Below, in pieces: positions 46,272 to 59,257 of a stretch of DNA of 64,000 bases. The translations under genes were made by a program, and so were the position numbers. The stretch's first letter is position 1, and the number at the start of each line of letters is the position of its first letter. The stretch comes from Cyclina sinensis. Taxonomy: Eukaryota; Mollusca; Bivalvia; Venerida; Veneridae. Under the pieces are notes generated by a model that saw only the letters and a list, made by a program, of their open reading frames with translations, was not told the DNA's origin and ran no database searches. The stretch lies in contig JAAONU010000010.1 in assembly GCA_012932295.1 (NCBI GenBank), positions 27,835,348 through 27,899,347 on the forward strand, written 5' to 3'.

Positions 46272-47027
46272 ACAAGAAGCGCCGCAATGCGACGAAAACC
46301 AGGTTTTCAACGACCAAGTATTGATGTGACAGGATATGAGGAAAGAAATATGGCAGTGAAGTAAAAAAGGTGCTGTTAACAGAAAGTTGGTTTCAATAGT
46401 TCAAAATAAAAATAAATCAGATACCTGAGTAGCAATGCCAGGCTGTATTTTCATGTAAGCTACACACATGCCAAGTTGAGTATCAATAGGTCAAAGTGTG
46501 CTGAAGTTATTGAGTAGAAGCTGAAAATTCTATTGTAAGCAAGTGACATTGACCTTGCTCCCAGATATCATAATAGCAATCCCAAGCTGCATCTTAATAT
46601 AAACTACCATCACAGAAAGTTTGATGTCAACAGGTCAACGCACAATCAAGTTATTACGTGAAAACTGAATTTCATTTTTAAAGCAACAGTGACCTTGACC
46701 TTGTTCACAGACACCTGGGTAGCAATGCCAAGTTGCATCTTGATATCAGCTACCCAAATACTAAATTTGGTGTCAAAAGGTCTAAGCAAACTAAAGTTAT
46801 TGAGCGGAAACTTAATTTCTGTTTTTAGCAACAGTGACCTTGACCTTGACCACAGACACCTGGGAAGCGATCCCAAGCTGCCTCTTAAAATAAGCTACCC
46901 ATACTCCAAGTTTGGCGTTAATAGGCCAAAGTAAACTCAAGTTATTGAGCGGAAACCAAAAGTTGACGCCCACCCGCCGACTTCAGCATTACAATAACCA
47001 GGTTTTCGTTGAAAACCTGGTTAAAAA
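46272..47027 (+). mobile_element. pearl-like/Helitron-like element, short copy
   Basis: Same ends as 6469-8070 ('acaagaagcgccgcaatgcg' start, 'CGTTGAAAACCTGGTT' finish) but only about three ~145-bp units. The right end AACCAGGTTTTC gtt GAAAACCTGGTT (46997-47023) is a perfect 12-bp stem that is slightly damaged in the long copy. Frames at 46646 (-) and 46689 (+) only reflect the repeat. Confidence 0.85.
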
Positions 47028-47189
47028 TGGTTCGCAAATTTTCAACATTGCATGCAAATCATACGGTAGAATAATTATATTCCCATCTTAGTAATACAAC
47101 ACAGTTCTGCTATCTTATTTCAGTCAATGGGAGGTAACCTTTACATACAAACTGATCCAAATAAAGTAAAATTGATGTGCATATTATGG

Positions 47190-48212
47190 TAACCTGTACA
47201 TATATACATATCAATGAGTCAATGACAATATACATAATATGACAGTCAGGGGTGTAACCTGTACATATATACATATCAATGGGTCAATGACAATATATAT
47301 AATATGACAGTCAGGGGTGTAACCTGTACATATATACATATCAATGAGTCAATGACAATATACATATATGACAGTCAGGGGGGGACCCTGTACATATATA
47401 CATATCAATGAGTCAATGACAATATACATATATGACAGTCAGGAGGGTAACCTGTACATATATACATATCAATGGGTCAATGACAATATACATATATGAC
47501 AGTCAGGGGTGTAACCTGTACATATATACATATCAATGGGTCAATGAAAATATACATATATGACAGTCAGGGGTGTAACCTGTACATATATACATATCAA
47601 TGGGTCAATGACAATATACATATATGACAGTCAGGGTGGTAAACTGTACATATATACATATCAGTGAGTCAATGACAATATACATATATGACAGTCAGGG
47701 GGGTAAACTGTACATATATACCTATCAATGGGTCAATGACAATATACATATATGACAGTCAGGGGGGTAACCTGTATATATATACATATCAATGGGTCAA
47801 TGACAATATACATATATGACAGTCAGGGGGTAACCTGTATATATATACATATCAATTGGACAATGACAATATACATATATGACAGTCAGGGGTGTAACCT
47901 GTACATATATACATATCAATGGGTCAATGACAATATACATATATGACAGTCAGGGGTGTAACCTTTACATATATACATATCAATGAGTCAATGACAATCT
48001 ACATATATGACAGTCAGGGGTGTAACCTGTACATATATACATATCATTGAGTCAATGACAATCTACATATATGACAGTCAGGGGTGTAACCTGTACATAT
48101 ATACATATCAGTGAGTCAATGACAATCTACATATATGACAGTCAGTGGTGTAACCTGTACATATATACATATATACATATCAATGAGTCAATGACAATAT
48201 ACATATATGAAG
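47190..48212. repeat. ~63-bp minisatellite, about 16 units
   Basis: The unit contains 'acctgtacatatatacatat', 'caatgggtcaatgacaatat' and 'acatatatgacagtcagggg'. Spacing varies from 62 to 65 bp. One unit near 48160 has an extra 'atatacat' step. Open frames in it are by-products. Confidence 0.95.
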
Positions 48213-49189
48213 TAAAACAACAGCAGTGGGACCATGAACACCTTCACACAGATATTCAGTACAATGACTTTAATATGAAATATCATTATTACAAAAAATA
48301 TAACGGATTTTCAAAAAATGGATTTTTCAGAAAAGAAAATTGTAGATACAATAGTTAGCAATAACTGAGCAATGTTATAATAAGTGTTAACTGCTCTTAC
48401 TACAAAAATATTATTTCTGAGGTATTTTTGTTGCAACTAACATTTTAAACATCACAAAATGGAAAAACAATAACATCATACGGTATTTCTTTGGTACATA
48501 TATGCTTTAACTAAAGATTTTTCACTATTTCATGTGTGTTTATTTGGTAAAACTGATAGCTTGTTCTCTTAGCAACTGGTTAAAGCTATCACATGTTACA
48601 ACATTGCTTAACACATCAGATATCATACAACTGTTTCGCAGTTAAACAGAAGGTATATCTCACAATCTACTTAATCGTGTATACAGAAAACTAACAGTCA
48701 ATGCGTAAGTTGTTGACATCACAGGAAAATGGGCATTTGGACATCTATTATAGTATTGACATACAGGTAGTGAGTTGAAAATCAGCAAAAAATGCAAAAT
48801 TTCTTACCCTCTTCTAATGCATCTTATAAATAAATTATTTTAAGTCGAAACTTTGTCTTACATAAAAAATAAATCTTATTTTGTATTAAATTTCTTAAAT
48901 ACCATAACTATGGCAACAGGTTATGGAAAGTTTTCTTTTCCTTATACATGTTATATAAAGAATGTTCCAGATAAAACGCAATGTTGACTTATAGCAAACA
49001 TAGTTGTTTATGATTTAATACTTTGAACATGTATAGATTTGTTTTAATGACATATCTGGAATTCAAAGATAACAAATACTTTCTTAATATGCTCAAATGC
49101 TCATTTTCTCGTGACCTACGACAAATACATGTATATTGATATAACAAATAAGAAAAAATACAGATAATATGTATTATTTACTATTACAT

Positions 49190-49612
49190 ACAACCAATGT
49201 TCAAAATGACATATACAAATTTACATAAATATACTTTGTTCACAGCTAATATTTAATATTACAACCGATGCTCCAAATGACATATACATAATTACATAAA
49301 TATAATTTGTTCACAGCTAATATTTAATATTACAACCGATGCTCCAAATGACATATACATAATTACATAAATATAATTTGTTCACAGCTAATATTTAATA
49401 TTACAACCGATGCTCCAAATGACATATACATAATTACATAAATATAATTTGTTCACAGCTAATATTTAATATTACAACCGATGCTCCAAATGACATATAC
49501 ATAATTACATAAATATAATTTGTTCACAGCTAATATTTAATAATACAAACAATGTTCCAAATGACATATACATATTTACATAAATATACTATGTTCACAG
49601 ATAACATAAGTT
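49190..49612. repeat. 71-bp minisatellite, six units
   Basis: Units start at 49190, 49261, 49332, 49403, 49474 and 49545 with 'acaaccgatgctccaaatga'. Units 2-5 are identical as far as I can read, and the outer two are more diverged. Confidence 0.95.
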
Positions 49613-49799
49613 TTAAATATTGTGTTTTATCACCTCTTTATTACACTAGCTTCAATAATTTAGTATACCAAATTTATTTTAGTTCGATTGCGTAGGAAGC
49701 TTTCAGCTTATAGACACACTCTCGAATCTGTTCCTGGAACCAACCAGTACTAAGCAATGAGTGTAAAGTTTCAATAATTTAAATAGTTTAAATAATTTA

Positions 49800-49907
49800 C
49801 AACTTTGCATTCAAGCCTTCAATGTCTAGTTCCTACAACTCCACATTCAAGTCTTTAATGTCTAGATCCTACAACTCCACATTCAAGTCTTTGATGACTA
49901 GTTTCAT
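49800..49907. repeat. 36-bp tandem repeat, three units
   Basis: Units begin 'caactccacattcaagtctt' and end 'aatgtctagatccta', starting at 49800, 49836 and 49872. Confidence 0.9.
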
Positions 49908-51450
49908 TATTCCAGTAAAATTGTTCACTACTTCGCAAGTTTAAAATTCTTCATTACTTCAAAATTTACTAATTAAAATGTTTGTAATGATTACTCTTTT
50001 CACCTTACAATTATGCCATATGTTTTAAGGATATCTCATATCATGTTTTTTATTCAAACAATTAAAAAGTTTAGTTCCATCCAGGGAGGTATGCAGAAAC
50101 ATTCATGATTAAGAACCGTGAGTATTATGGAATGAAACATTTTGTTTTCTACACTAATGCTTTATTCTGATTGACATTTACTGGATAGAAAAGACATCGT
50201 TCATCATAATTTACTCTAAATTTGACTGATGTATAAATAAATCCAGTAACATCATTACTTATTCTCCTATATACACCATCTCTCTAATTAAATGTCTAAA
50301 GTCAAGATACTGTATTTCTTGTACAGTGATTCCAAAATCAGATTTCTTCATAATAATTGGCAAAGACGGGTCTTGAGCATATGTGACAAATCGAATATAT
50401 TCATAATTTTCAAACTGAACTTTTATTATTCGTCATGTGCCAAATATTACTGTTAAACCTTATTAAAGTTGTCCAGTTTTCATTGGAATGACACTGCTAA
50501 CAGCAACACTGTTAATTTGAACTGACGACACTTTATGTAGATTCTACTTCAAATGCATGCAAACGTGCCTATTGATTTGTTACATCCCAAACATAAATTG
50601 TTTGACATTGTGTGACAGTCAGTGACCTCCTAACAAAGGGTTTTCAGTTTTGTATTGGATGATGATTTTGTTGCCGTCTGTTTTATCAAAGAACAATATG
50701 CAGACAGGAAACAGTCTAAAATATAAAATTTTATTCCTCTTGCAATACAGTTGTCCAGGCGGAAGGACCTTGATATACAGGCAGTACTTAAGTGGTAGAT
50801 TGTCCTGAAAAAAAGTAAGTATGATATTCTTAGAAAATGTATTTTAACAGAATACAAATTGAAAAAAAAAGTTTAAATTTGAGAAAGCAGAATCAAGATA
50901 TAGTACTCTACAAGTGTTAAACACCAGTTTGATATTATTCAAAAGAAAGAATTGCCACCGTCTGTTACGCAAGAACTTCGCCGCGAATGGAAAAGAAGAA
51001 CAACGCGTTAAAATAATCTGCAGCCAAACATTCGGCATAAAAAACAAGCACACGCTTCAGACAATCAAGAGCTAACAACAAAAAGAGAAAAGAATGTATT
51101 TCGCTAATATTTTCATGTACTCTATAAAAAGAAACATTGTTTTTTGTTAGAATGTCAGTTTCGAAAATGATTTGTCTGTTTTATCTGTTATTGTATTCTG
51201 TTTCAGGGAAAAAATTTCGGATTAACGTCCTCGTGCTTACACAAATGTCATATTACAGCCTAGTGTAAAACCAATATCATCTAGTGAATTCTTCAAGTTT
51301 TGTTTGTTTTTTTCTGAAAGAAGTAAAACCTGTATGATAGAAATTTAAATGACATAAACGACAAACATCAAAGTTGAAAGGAAACACTAACAAAATATAT
51401 TTATTACTTAAAATTACGTATAATCCTACCCTATTAACCGTAATGCGCGT

Positions 51451-51454
51451 GCAC

Positions 51455-51487
<33 letters not shown>
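51451..51487. repeat. (CA)n microsatellite
   Basis: An imperfect start ('gcacacacgc') followed by a pure CA run. Confidence 0.95.
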
Positions 51488-51793
51488 TTATTTGCGCCTT
51501 GTTTCGGTCATAAAAGATAAGTCGGTACTAGCAGACGATTAAATCCGTAGACTGAAAATTCATGCATATAACCTAATTGCAAGTTATTCTCTAGTTACCT
51601 ATTTATGTATTTTTAAAAAGTTTTATAGTGTCGTTGATAACACGCATTTGTGCTTTGTTTGTGGGCTCTTTGAAGCTAAGAAGTTATATTTATTAGGATA
51701 AGAGGGCATGAAGTTATAAAAAAATCCATGTCACTGACTAAGCAAAAATGTTAGGCGAGCAATTTAACCAGAGTGCCAACATCATTTAGTGTT

Positions 51794-52117
51794 CTGGTGC
51801 GGATCAGTGGTCCACTGGTAATGCCCTGGACTGGTTCCCATGGGTCCCGAGATAGATCCACCGCTGTTTCACTAACATTACTAATCGTCTTTCGAATGAA
51901 ACATTAAACCGAGACCCCATGTATCAGTGCTGTATATTGAGCATACAAAGGAACCAGGGATGTCTCTGGACTAGGATGCTTTCTGTATCTTGCACTAATG
52001 ACTATCCCCCACAACCAAAATACCTAATCTCTGTAGGGCCGTCGGGCATATGGGCAACCGGTACCGACGATAGATAAGCTCAGAGAGAGAGAGAGAGAGA
52101 GATGAAGAGAGAGAGTC
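51794..52117 (+). mobile_element. V-SINE/RUDI-like SINE, uninterrupted copy
   Basis: The tRNA-like head includes 'gtggtccactggtaatgc' (box A-like) and 'ggtcccgagatagatcc' (box B-like, 51843-51859). The body has 'acattaaaccgagacc' and 'aaaggaaccagggatgtctc', resembling the V-SINE central domain. The tail runs 'gggcaaccggtaccgacgat' to 'gctcagagagag'. Candidate target duplication AGTGTT at 51788-51793 and 52118-52123. It is the reference for the broken copy at 9361-11163 and for tail fragments elsewhere. Confidence 0.82.
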
Positions 52118-52169
52118 AGTGTTTAGTTTCTGTTTGTATTATAACTTACTGAGAAGGACATTGAGTCTA

Positions 52170-52495
52170 TCATGTTCTCAATCCCAATTTCCGGTCTAAT
52201 CATGCTATATATGTCTAAGGTTAGCAAACGTTCAAACCGTTATTTTCGAACTTCAAAAACATTGAATTTACCAACTCATTTGTTTGCACAGTATTTTCTT
52301 CATACCATCTATCTTTATAAGCGCTTTAATTGTTATCTTAACAATAATACTACCGAACACGTTTACAGCGTAATCTCATTCAGTGGACAAGGAAGTAATA
52401 ACGACTTGTTTTTGTAGTGAAAAGTGTTAAGAGATAAGTCGCACATATTAACTAACATGCGAAACTTTAGATTTAACATCACAAGTCATTTACTC
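52170..52495. repeat. three-copy dispersed repeat, copy 3
   Basis: Shares 'tctcattcagtggacaagga', 'gtgttaagagata' and 'aactttagat' with 32820-33100 and 33905-34170. Its 81-codon frame is not kept in the sister copies. Confidence 0.65.
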
Positions 52496-52499
52496 AGGA

Positions 52500-53380
52500 A
52501 ATCTATCAAACGTATTATTTAAATTACGTTATACATACATTTAAAAATCCTTGGTCATGCATGTAATTATGATGTCCCGTACTGTTAATCCGTTTTGGTT
52601 TAGCACGTTTGGACAAACTTGAGAAAAAGTTTTAAAAATATTACAGGCCATATTTCTTAATTTAATGCCTAAAAATAAATGTGTTAATTGTTTCTATAAT
52701 CTATCCTGTCTAAGCTCATGAACGATCGCTTTTGTACATAATTACCTCATGTAAGGACGAATATCGAAATAAGAAGATATAAAAATCAAACATAAAAGCC
52801 TTTCGATTTACAGGAACTTGTGAACACTGGGGAAAAAGACACTTATGTTAAATTTCAGTATTTAAACAAATTTTCTTAGTAGACAATATTGAGACATATG
52901 TAAACTTATTCAAAGAATAATGTTGTAAACTCGATGTGTTTCTTTTAAATAAAATAGTAGTATTTTCTTTGCAAAAAATAACAAGTTCTGGAATGGATAT
53001 TAACATTTAAAAACGGGACAAGCTCTTTTGCCATATTATAAGCGCCCCAACTAGCCACCGAAGAACAAAACAAACCCACGACATGAACGTCCAGATGAAC
53101 CGTGAAACGATAAGTCTGCTACAGGAAGAACTTTTTCTCTCTTGTATACAGCACATACTTAGACATAGCATTTTGTCTCTTGAAAAATATAAGACCCGTG
53201 AAATCCTTAAGACATTTTTTTTAAATATGTCATTGTTTCAGCCAACGATTCGTTATTTCGTTTGAATGAGATACAAGTCACTAAAAATGTTACCGGAAGA
53301 TTTTTGCAATATTTAAGCAAAAGGATGTACGCCCATAATGGGAAATACTCCATACCATCGAATATCTTTAACACTAAGGG
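52500..53380. other. no gene seen
   Basis: AT-rich sequence with short frames only; no repeat partner found in the window. Confidence 0.5.
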
Positions 53381-53390
53381 TAACAAAAGG

Positions 53391-56075
53391 ATGTCCGTGA
53401 AGTTGGCAGCTTGGCAGCCTGGCAGCCTAGCAGCCTGAGGTTGGCAGCCAACCAGCCTTAAGTCAGCGACGAATAATAGAAACAGAGAAATGGTCTGAAA
53501 TGCATTATAATCACGTTCTAAGGACAATACAAGCTTATTGGATATGAAATGAAGCTTAAAGGTCATGGGACACGAATTTTTGACCTCGAAATTTTCATAT
53601 GAGCGAACAATATAAACCTAACTAAGACAGTTTTACAAAATTCCGCAGGTAATTTTTATCTTAAAGATAATTTTATAGCAAACTAAAATCCATATGTTAT
53701 GCACTTGGTCGCGGACACCTGTCACGCACGAAACCGGAAGTGACGCACATTTATCCCTTGCCACTTGACACACCTACCTGGCCTATTAACAAAAACTTAA
53801 ACATTATGATGGAAAGTGAGAATGTAGACTGAAAATAGTCAAAAAACAAAATTGAACAAGTTAAGCTAACATCATGAATATACACTGAAGATTGTTTTAA
53901 TAAGTATTTTGAAATTTTGATTGAATTGAGAAGCCAATGAGCAAGATTTATATATAGAGGCTAGTTCATTAAGGGTTATAGAATTAAAAGATACATCTGT
54001 GAAAATATCTAGAGATATTTTCCAAGTAACTGATCCAAAAAGATTTTGAACATGCTCATTTTTATCCCATGCAGTTTTTTGGAAGTCTTAATTAGCTTAC
54101 TCCAATCGAGATATTTTTTTCTATAAAAACGTTCTCTTTATAATAAAGTGCTGCTTATTTGTCTGTGATATATTTCACGTGAGGTACGTGTAAGAAATCT
54201 TTGACTAGTCTATGATTTTTTTTTTCATTTTTAAATGCATATCTTTTTTTTGCTTATTCGTTCTAGATGTTTTGGAAAAATAAGAACAAATAATATGGGC
54301 AGAAGAAGCCCTAAAACTGTGTCAAAATCATAACACAAACACACTGTTTGTTGATAGTTTTTGTTTTTAAAATTTGTTCACATTAACATGTCGAATGATT
54401 TTTATTTTCATAATAAATAGATCTATTACATTTAATTATCTAATTAAAATATTTAACTGCATGGAAGCTACTTAAGTTAAATCATTGAGACATGCAGATT
54501 GGAAGCAACTATAACATAATGTTTTCACAAGTGTGACTGATAAAAAGTAATTCAATCAATTTGTAAGATCACTTGAAATAAAATTTTGCTAATTGTCTCA
54601 ACTTTAAAATTGATTGGGTCATAAAAAGATAGTTGCTTTGTTTTGACAGCTATGCAGAATTTAAAAGGGTCCCATTTGCGTATGTTAATTTGCATAAATC
54701 CCACAGTATAAGGCGTGATTTATGGATGTTTGACATTTCATTGGATATTTATTTATAAGTTGGCACAAATTTCTGCTTGATGGACATGCCATATTATTAT
54801 TTTCAAACAATATCCCAACGTGAAAATACACTGTAGTGTGAATTTCCTTTCCAGTGAAACAAATCTAAACACATTAGGTCACCTAAATTCACTTCAATTT
54901 TACTACACTTAAATAAAACAAAATTGTTTATGACGTAAACATTAAGTGAGGAAGTGTTATGCAACATGTTAAAACGTGGAGGAGATAGTTTTATTTAAAA
55001 CCACAACAAGAAATTGGAATATTTATTAATCACATTCTCTGCAAAGGTAAAATTACAACCCGTTCTCCCGGTACAAAGTTTGAATTTACCTATAAACATC
55101 GAAAAGTAATCACATTATTTCTTTTAATTTACAATTTATAACATGTTATTTTTTATAAGTGTGCCTTTATGGTGTTTCTTGCGCTTGTGGTATACTGTTA
55201 CTTTTTCATTAAAAAACGGGTGTGTTATGAGTAGTGTAATTCTACACTGCTGCCTGGTACAGTAGGGATAAATCTACGTCACAGCCAAAATTTGCGGCGG
55301 AAACTACCAATGTCTAAACGGAAACCATATATTAAATCTAGGCTGCTGGAATGTGAAGTTAGCAGCCTAGCAGCCATAAAACCATTTCTCTGTAGGTATG
55401 AAACCACCCATTCAGTCTACTGGAGCTCAAATAATGGTACCCGCATAATGGCGGCTAGAAATAATTCTCAGTTTTCTTGGCAATTTTTAACATTTTTGCT
55501 CTAATCTGTGTAGTTTTTTTGCTGGAATCATTTTGCTTGACTATTTCTGATAGTGTGGTAGCAATTTTATGCTCATATGCTTTCAGAATAGAATTCACAA
55601 GGTGAAATTGTTTCACATACCCCAATCTGAAAATTAGCTCAGATTTTTTGTTAATTTTATTGGTAAGTTCACATGAGCAGAAATATCTTTCTTGTTTGAA
55701 ACAGAACCCCCACTTTTCTTGCTAGTTTTCATGAGTACAGTTAAAGATCTACAAGAGTATGTAAGTTAAAGCTATTTAAAAAGGATTTGCTATGTTTTAC
55801 AGCCCTGTGAACTTTATGAATTTTAAATAGAATAAAGAAGGAATCTATTTGGTGGTTTCACACCTGTATCTAATATCCGCTGTTAACTTAAGGCTGCTAG
55901 GCTGCTACTTTCACATTCCAGCAGCCTAGAAATAAGGTGATTTTTTAAGTTTCATTTCATATCGAATAAGCTTGTAATGTCCTTAGAACGTGATGATCAT
56001 GCATTGCAGACCATTTATCTGATTCTAATATCCGTCTCTCACTTTAGGCTGCTAGGCTGCTAACTTCACGGACAT
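53391..56075. mobile_element. MULE-like long-inverted-repeat element with 9-bp target duplication
   Basis: The left end 'atgtccgtgaagttggcagc' and right end 'gctgctaacttcacggacat' are complementary, and the match continues about 165 bases inward. After a nested insertion it resumes with 'tctaggctgctggaatgtga' (about 55335). Each arm is thus ~200 bp and rich in AGCAGCC words. The flanks are AACAAAAGG (53382-53390) and AACAAACGG (56076-56084), a 9-bp duplication with one mismatch. Long arms and 9-bp duplications are typical of Mutator-like elements (inference). The ~500-bp core (55377-55886) has no transposase. Confidence 0.75.
53557..55331. mobile_element. TTAA-type element, copy 2, nested and 3'-truncated
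   Basis: Starts 'ttaaaggtcatgggacacga' and matches 23289-25380 along its length: 'ttccgcaggtaattt', 'cttgccacttgaca', 'tcccatttg', 'attacaacccgttctcccgg', 'gcggcggaaactacc'. It inserted at a TTAA inside the left arm of the 53391-56075 element. Its last ~130 bp, including the right inverted repeat, are missing. It lacks the LINE found in copy 1. Confidence 0.8.
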
Positions 56076-57769
56076 AACAAACGGAAATATAAAGGTTGCA
56101 CTAAAAAGTTTTGTTTATGTGTATTTATATAGATGTTAAAAAGGAACAACCTTAAGGATGATAACATTTCAAATCAGTTAATTTTAGTGGTAACAGGGCA
56201 AACAAAATATCCGTGGTTGTCGAAACAACTCAGTAAGGTTGTAAGATTTACTTTGTTAATTATTTTTAACACAATCTTTGCAATGAAAATGTCTTTTTAC
56301 GTTTAAAATCAATGTTTTTCTCTTCAAAATCTTTCTACGTTTAGACTGAAAAATAGCACCACTTGGTTACCCATTAAAATTCTTGTTTTCAAAATTGTTG
56401 ATAAAAACTTAATACTTAACTGAAACAACTGGCAATCTTGAAAATATCTAGCAATGGTTGTCCGCCATATTTGTCTAATATGTTAGTGTGATATGTTCTA
56501 ATATTGAAAAAAAGAAGAATAAAAACAACAACATTTTTTACCAGTTACTGTTCCAAATATCAGTAGACATAAAACACACAACCTAAGGTCGCCATCCTTG
56601 TTTGTTGTGGTGAACCTTGGGCGGTTTTTTATCATTGTGCCATAATTGGTCACAAGCTCAGCTTTTTAAAAAAGCTAGCATCCGGGCCGTTGACGAAGTA
56701 ATGTCAGCATGAAATTTATGTACAATGGTGTAATAATTGATGGTGTTTTTATGTGTATAATTGACTCACTTTTTATTACACGCTAAGAATTGAATAAAAC
56801 ATTAATGAATACCATTAAAAAACCGTAACGAGCCGAAACACTCTATTGGACAAAACCAGTGCGAACAGAAAGACTTAATAATTTTGTCGTTTTGATTTCA
56901 ATGTAACACAGTTCTTTTAATTTATTCTTTCCACGATTATACACATTTATATTTCTGAAGGACAATGATATACAACCACTGGGGACAACATTTTGATGTT
57001 AAAATAAAGAACTTACTACTTAATTAAGTTCTTGCATGTTTCAACATGTCACTGCATGTTTTTATGCGATGTTTGTCTCATGGGTTTTAAATGTACAGAA
57101 CCCCTAGGGCCGGGGCAGCCAACTGAACAGCTAACTTTGTTTTTTTTTAAAGAAGTTACTCAAGAACATTTCTTTAAATTGTCAATTCATTCATTTTACT
57201 GCATTTGTTCATGATCTTCCGATATTTACATGAGATAACTAAAGCAAATATAATGTTAAATGGTTTTACCTCATATGGGACTGGAAGGCAGTTATCGTTT
57301 GTGGGACTCATGTCTTTGGATAGGGTATATTCGGTCAAAATTCGTTCTCCCTGAAGTAACCATAGAAAAGGTTATCTGCACCCAAAAGCTTCGGCGTTGT
57401 TCGCTGTTTTCATAGAATGTTTCTAACCTAATACCGTCCCGCCGAGACAGGCCGATATAAAGACATCTTAATCGGCATCTGCCTTTCTTTTCTTCAGACT
57501 TCCGGTCGATAGTCGGCCTTCCCCATGAGGTGATTACAAACGTTGATCATTTGTCGGCGCTCAGGAGATATTGTCAAATTTATAGCAAAAGTCGAACCTT
57601 GCCCTAGTAATTTCCCTTTCATTCAGGGAAGTAACTGCTGTGTGGAGTGGTGCTACATATAACGAAATAAGAACCCAGTAAAATTCGGCTAATATGATTC
57701 TGTCGTAAATGTGTGCCTTTCCCGGTTTTTTGAAGTTACTTATTTAAAAATGCCCCGAAAAGCAAGTGT

Positions 57770-59130
57770 AACACAATTTAGTACAAGCTTGTGTTTGTGC
57801 AGATTGGGTACAAGACGTCTCGCTACCTCTCAGATAGCCATCTGTACATATTCGCTACCTACGTTCTTTTCAATAGACCAAGTTTCTTCGTTGTATAATA
57901 TTACAGATACCATGAGTAAATTGAAACAATTAACTTTAGCAGCCTTTTATAGATTTCCGTAAGGCATATGACTTTATAAAAGAAGTTAGTTATGGAATAG
58001 ATGATGTAGTACTGGTATAAATGGGAAAATGTTAAATACTTTAAAATCTCTTTATCCTTGGTTTCTGCTTTACTTAGAGTACATTGCTTGTATACTGATT
58101 GGTTTGATGTTACATCAGGTTTAAGTATTTTGTCACCCTTTGCTGGATTTCTTCAATACTTAGACATTGGTATTAAAAATGGTGATAAAACTGTATGTAT
58201 TTTACTTTATACAGACGATATTGTATTATTAGCATAAAATACTGATCAAAAGCTGCTAAATGCATTACATGATTGGTGCAATTTCAATGATATGAATATT
58301 AATAACTCTAAGAGTAATATTGCACTATTTAGACCACCTAGTTGTTCTAGAATAGATCATGTTTTTACACGTTTCTGAAAGTAGTAGATAGTTTTACTTG
58401 CCTTGGTTAAGCAATGAATGGGCATTTGGGTTAAAACTGTGGCACAGAGTGCAAGCCGTGTTCTTGGTCTAGTCATTGTCAAATATAAATCGATGGCTGG
58501 GGTCCCTTACGACGTATTTACTATAATCTACGATACTGTAACGTGGCCACTTATTAGTTATGGTTTTGCAACTTGGGAGTACAGACCATTTTCATGCTTT
58601 AATGCGGTTCACAATAAAGCCATTCGGTTCTAATTGGGAGTTATACTCCTACGAGTAATTTGGCTCTTGCGGGGGAGATGGCCTAGACTTCCGCTATGGT
58701 CAGTGGAAAACTGTTACGGGTTTTGTGTGCCGTCTTTGTAACACAGCAATGTCTAGAGTCAATAAAGGGATGACAGTCTGGGCTAGTTCTAAATCTGGAT
58801 GTAAGAATTGGTTTTATTTCATGAAACAGAAATCTGAAGAGCGTAGTACAGCATACAATGTACAAAAACAAAACAACAATTGTCTAAGTCATATGTTGTT
58901 GGTAAAATTGAGAAATGCATAATGGAAACATGTTCAAGACCGGTTGATTGGTATTAATAGAAATGCTAATGCTACATGTAATGGCGACAATAAATTAAGG
59001 ACTTATTGTACAGTCAAATACAAATTAATTGATGAAGAATATTGTAAAATTATTTTACCGAGAAAACATATGTTTGTCATATTAGATTATGGTGCGGTGT
59101 TTCACCAACTTCTTCAGTATTAATTGTAAT
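57770..59130 (+). pseudogene. non-LTR retrotransposon reverse transcriptase remnant
   Basis: Reverse transcriptase landmarks occur in order: A-F, then I-D-F-R-K-A-Y-D-F-I (57949-57978) after a one-base frameshift; a degenerate G-x-x-x-L-S-P-F block near 58120-58150; Y-T-D-D-I-V-L-L-A at 58208-58234, the catalytic YxDD box; and a D-W-C-N-F-N-D-M-N-I-N block. Downstream P-L-I-S-Y-G-F-A-T-W and H-N-K-A-I-R-F segments mark the C-terminal region. Stops at ~58235 and several later ones make it inactive. No endonuclease domain or poly(A) tail was identified; clade unassigned. Confidence 0.85.
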
Positions 59131-59217
59131 AATACCTGTGTACCAGTTTTAGTGCTGTAGGTAAAATTATCTCGGTTAGCCATTTGTAGGTCTGAAAATA
59201 CCGGCTATGTACATAAG

Positions 59218-59220
<3 letters not shown>

Positions 59221-59255
<35 letters not shown>
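59221..59255. repeat. (TG)n microsatellite
   Basis: About 17 uninterrupted TG units. Confidence 0.95.

Positions 59256-59257
<2 letters not shown>

Larger units (their letters stand above)
48213..51790. other. no gene seen outside the listed repeats
   Basis: AT-rich sequence. It contains the 71-bp and 36-bp arrays and a CA microsatellite, but no frame with a recognisable domain. Confidence 0.5.

Noticed and set aside
47190..49612. CRISPR-like array
   Set aside because: The repeats are head-to-tail minisatellites without unique spacers, in eukaryotic DNA.
53207..53566. 119-codon frame (-) containing repeated Gly-Cys-Gln words
   Set aside because: It is the translation of AGCAGCC-type repeats at the left end of the 53391-56075 element and crosses its border.
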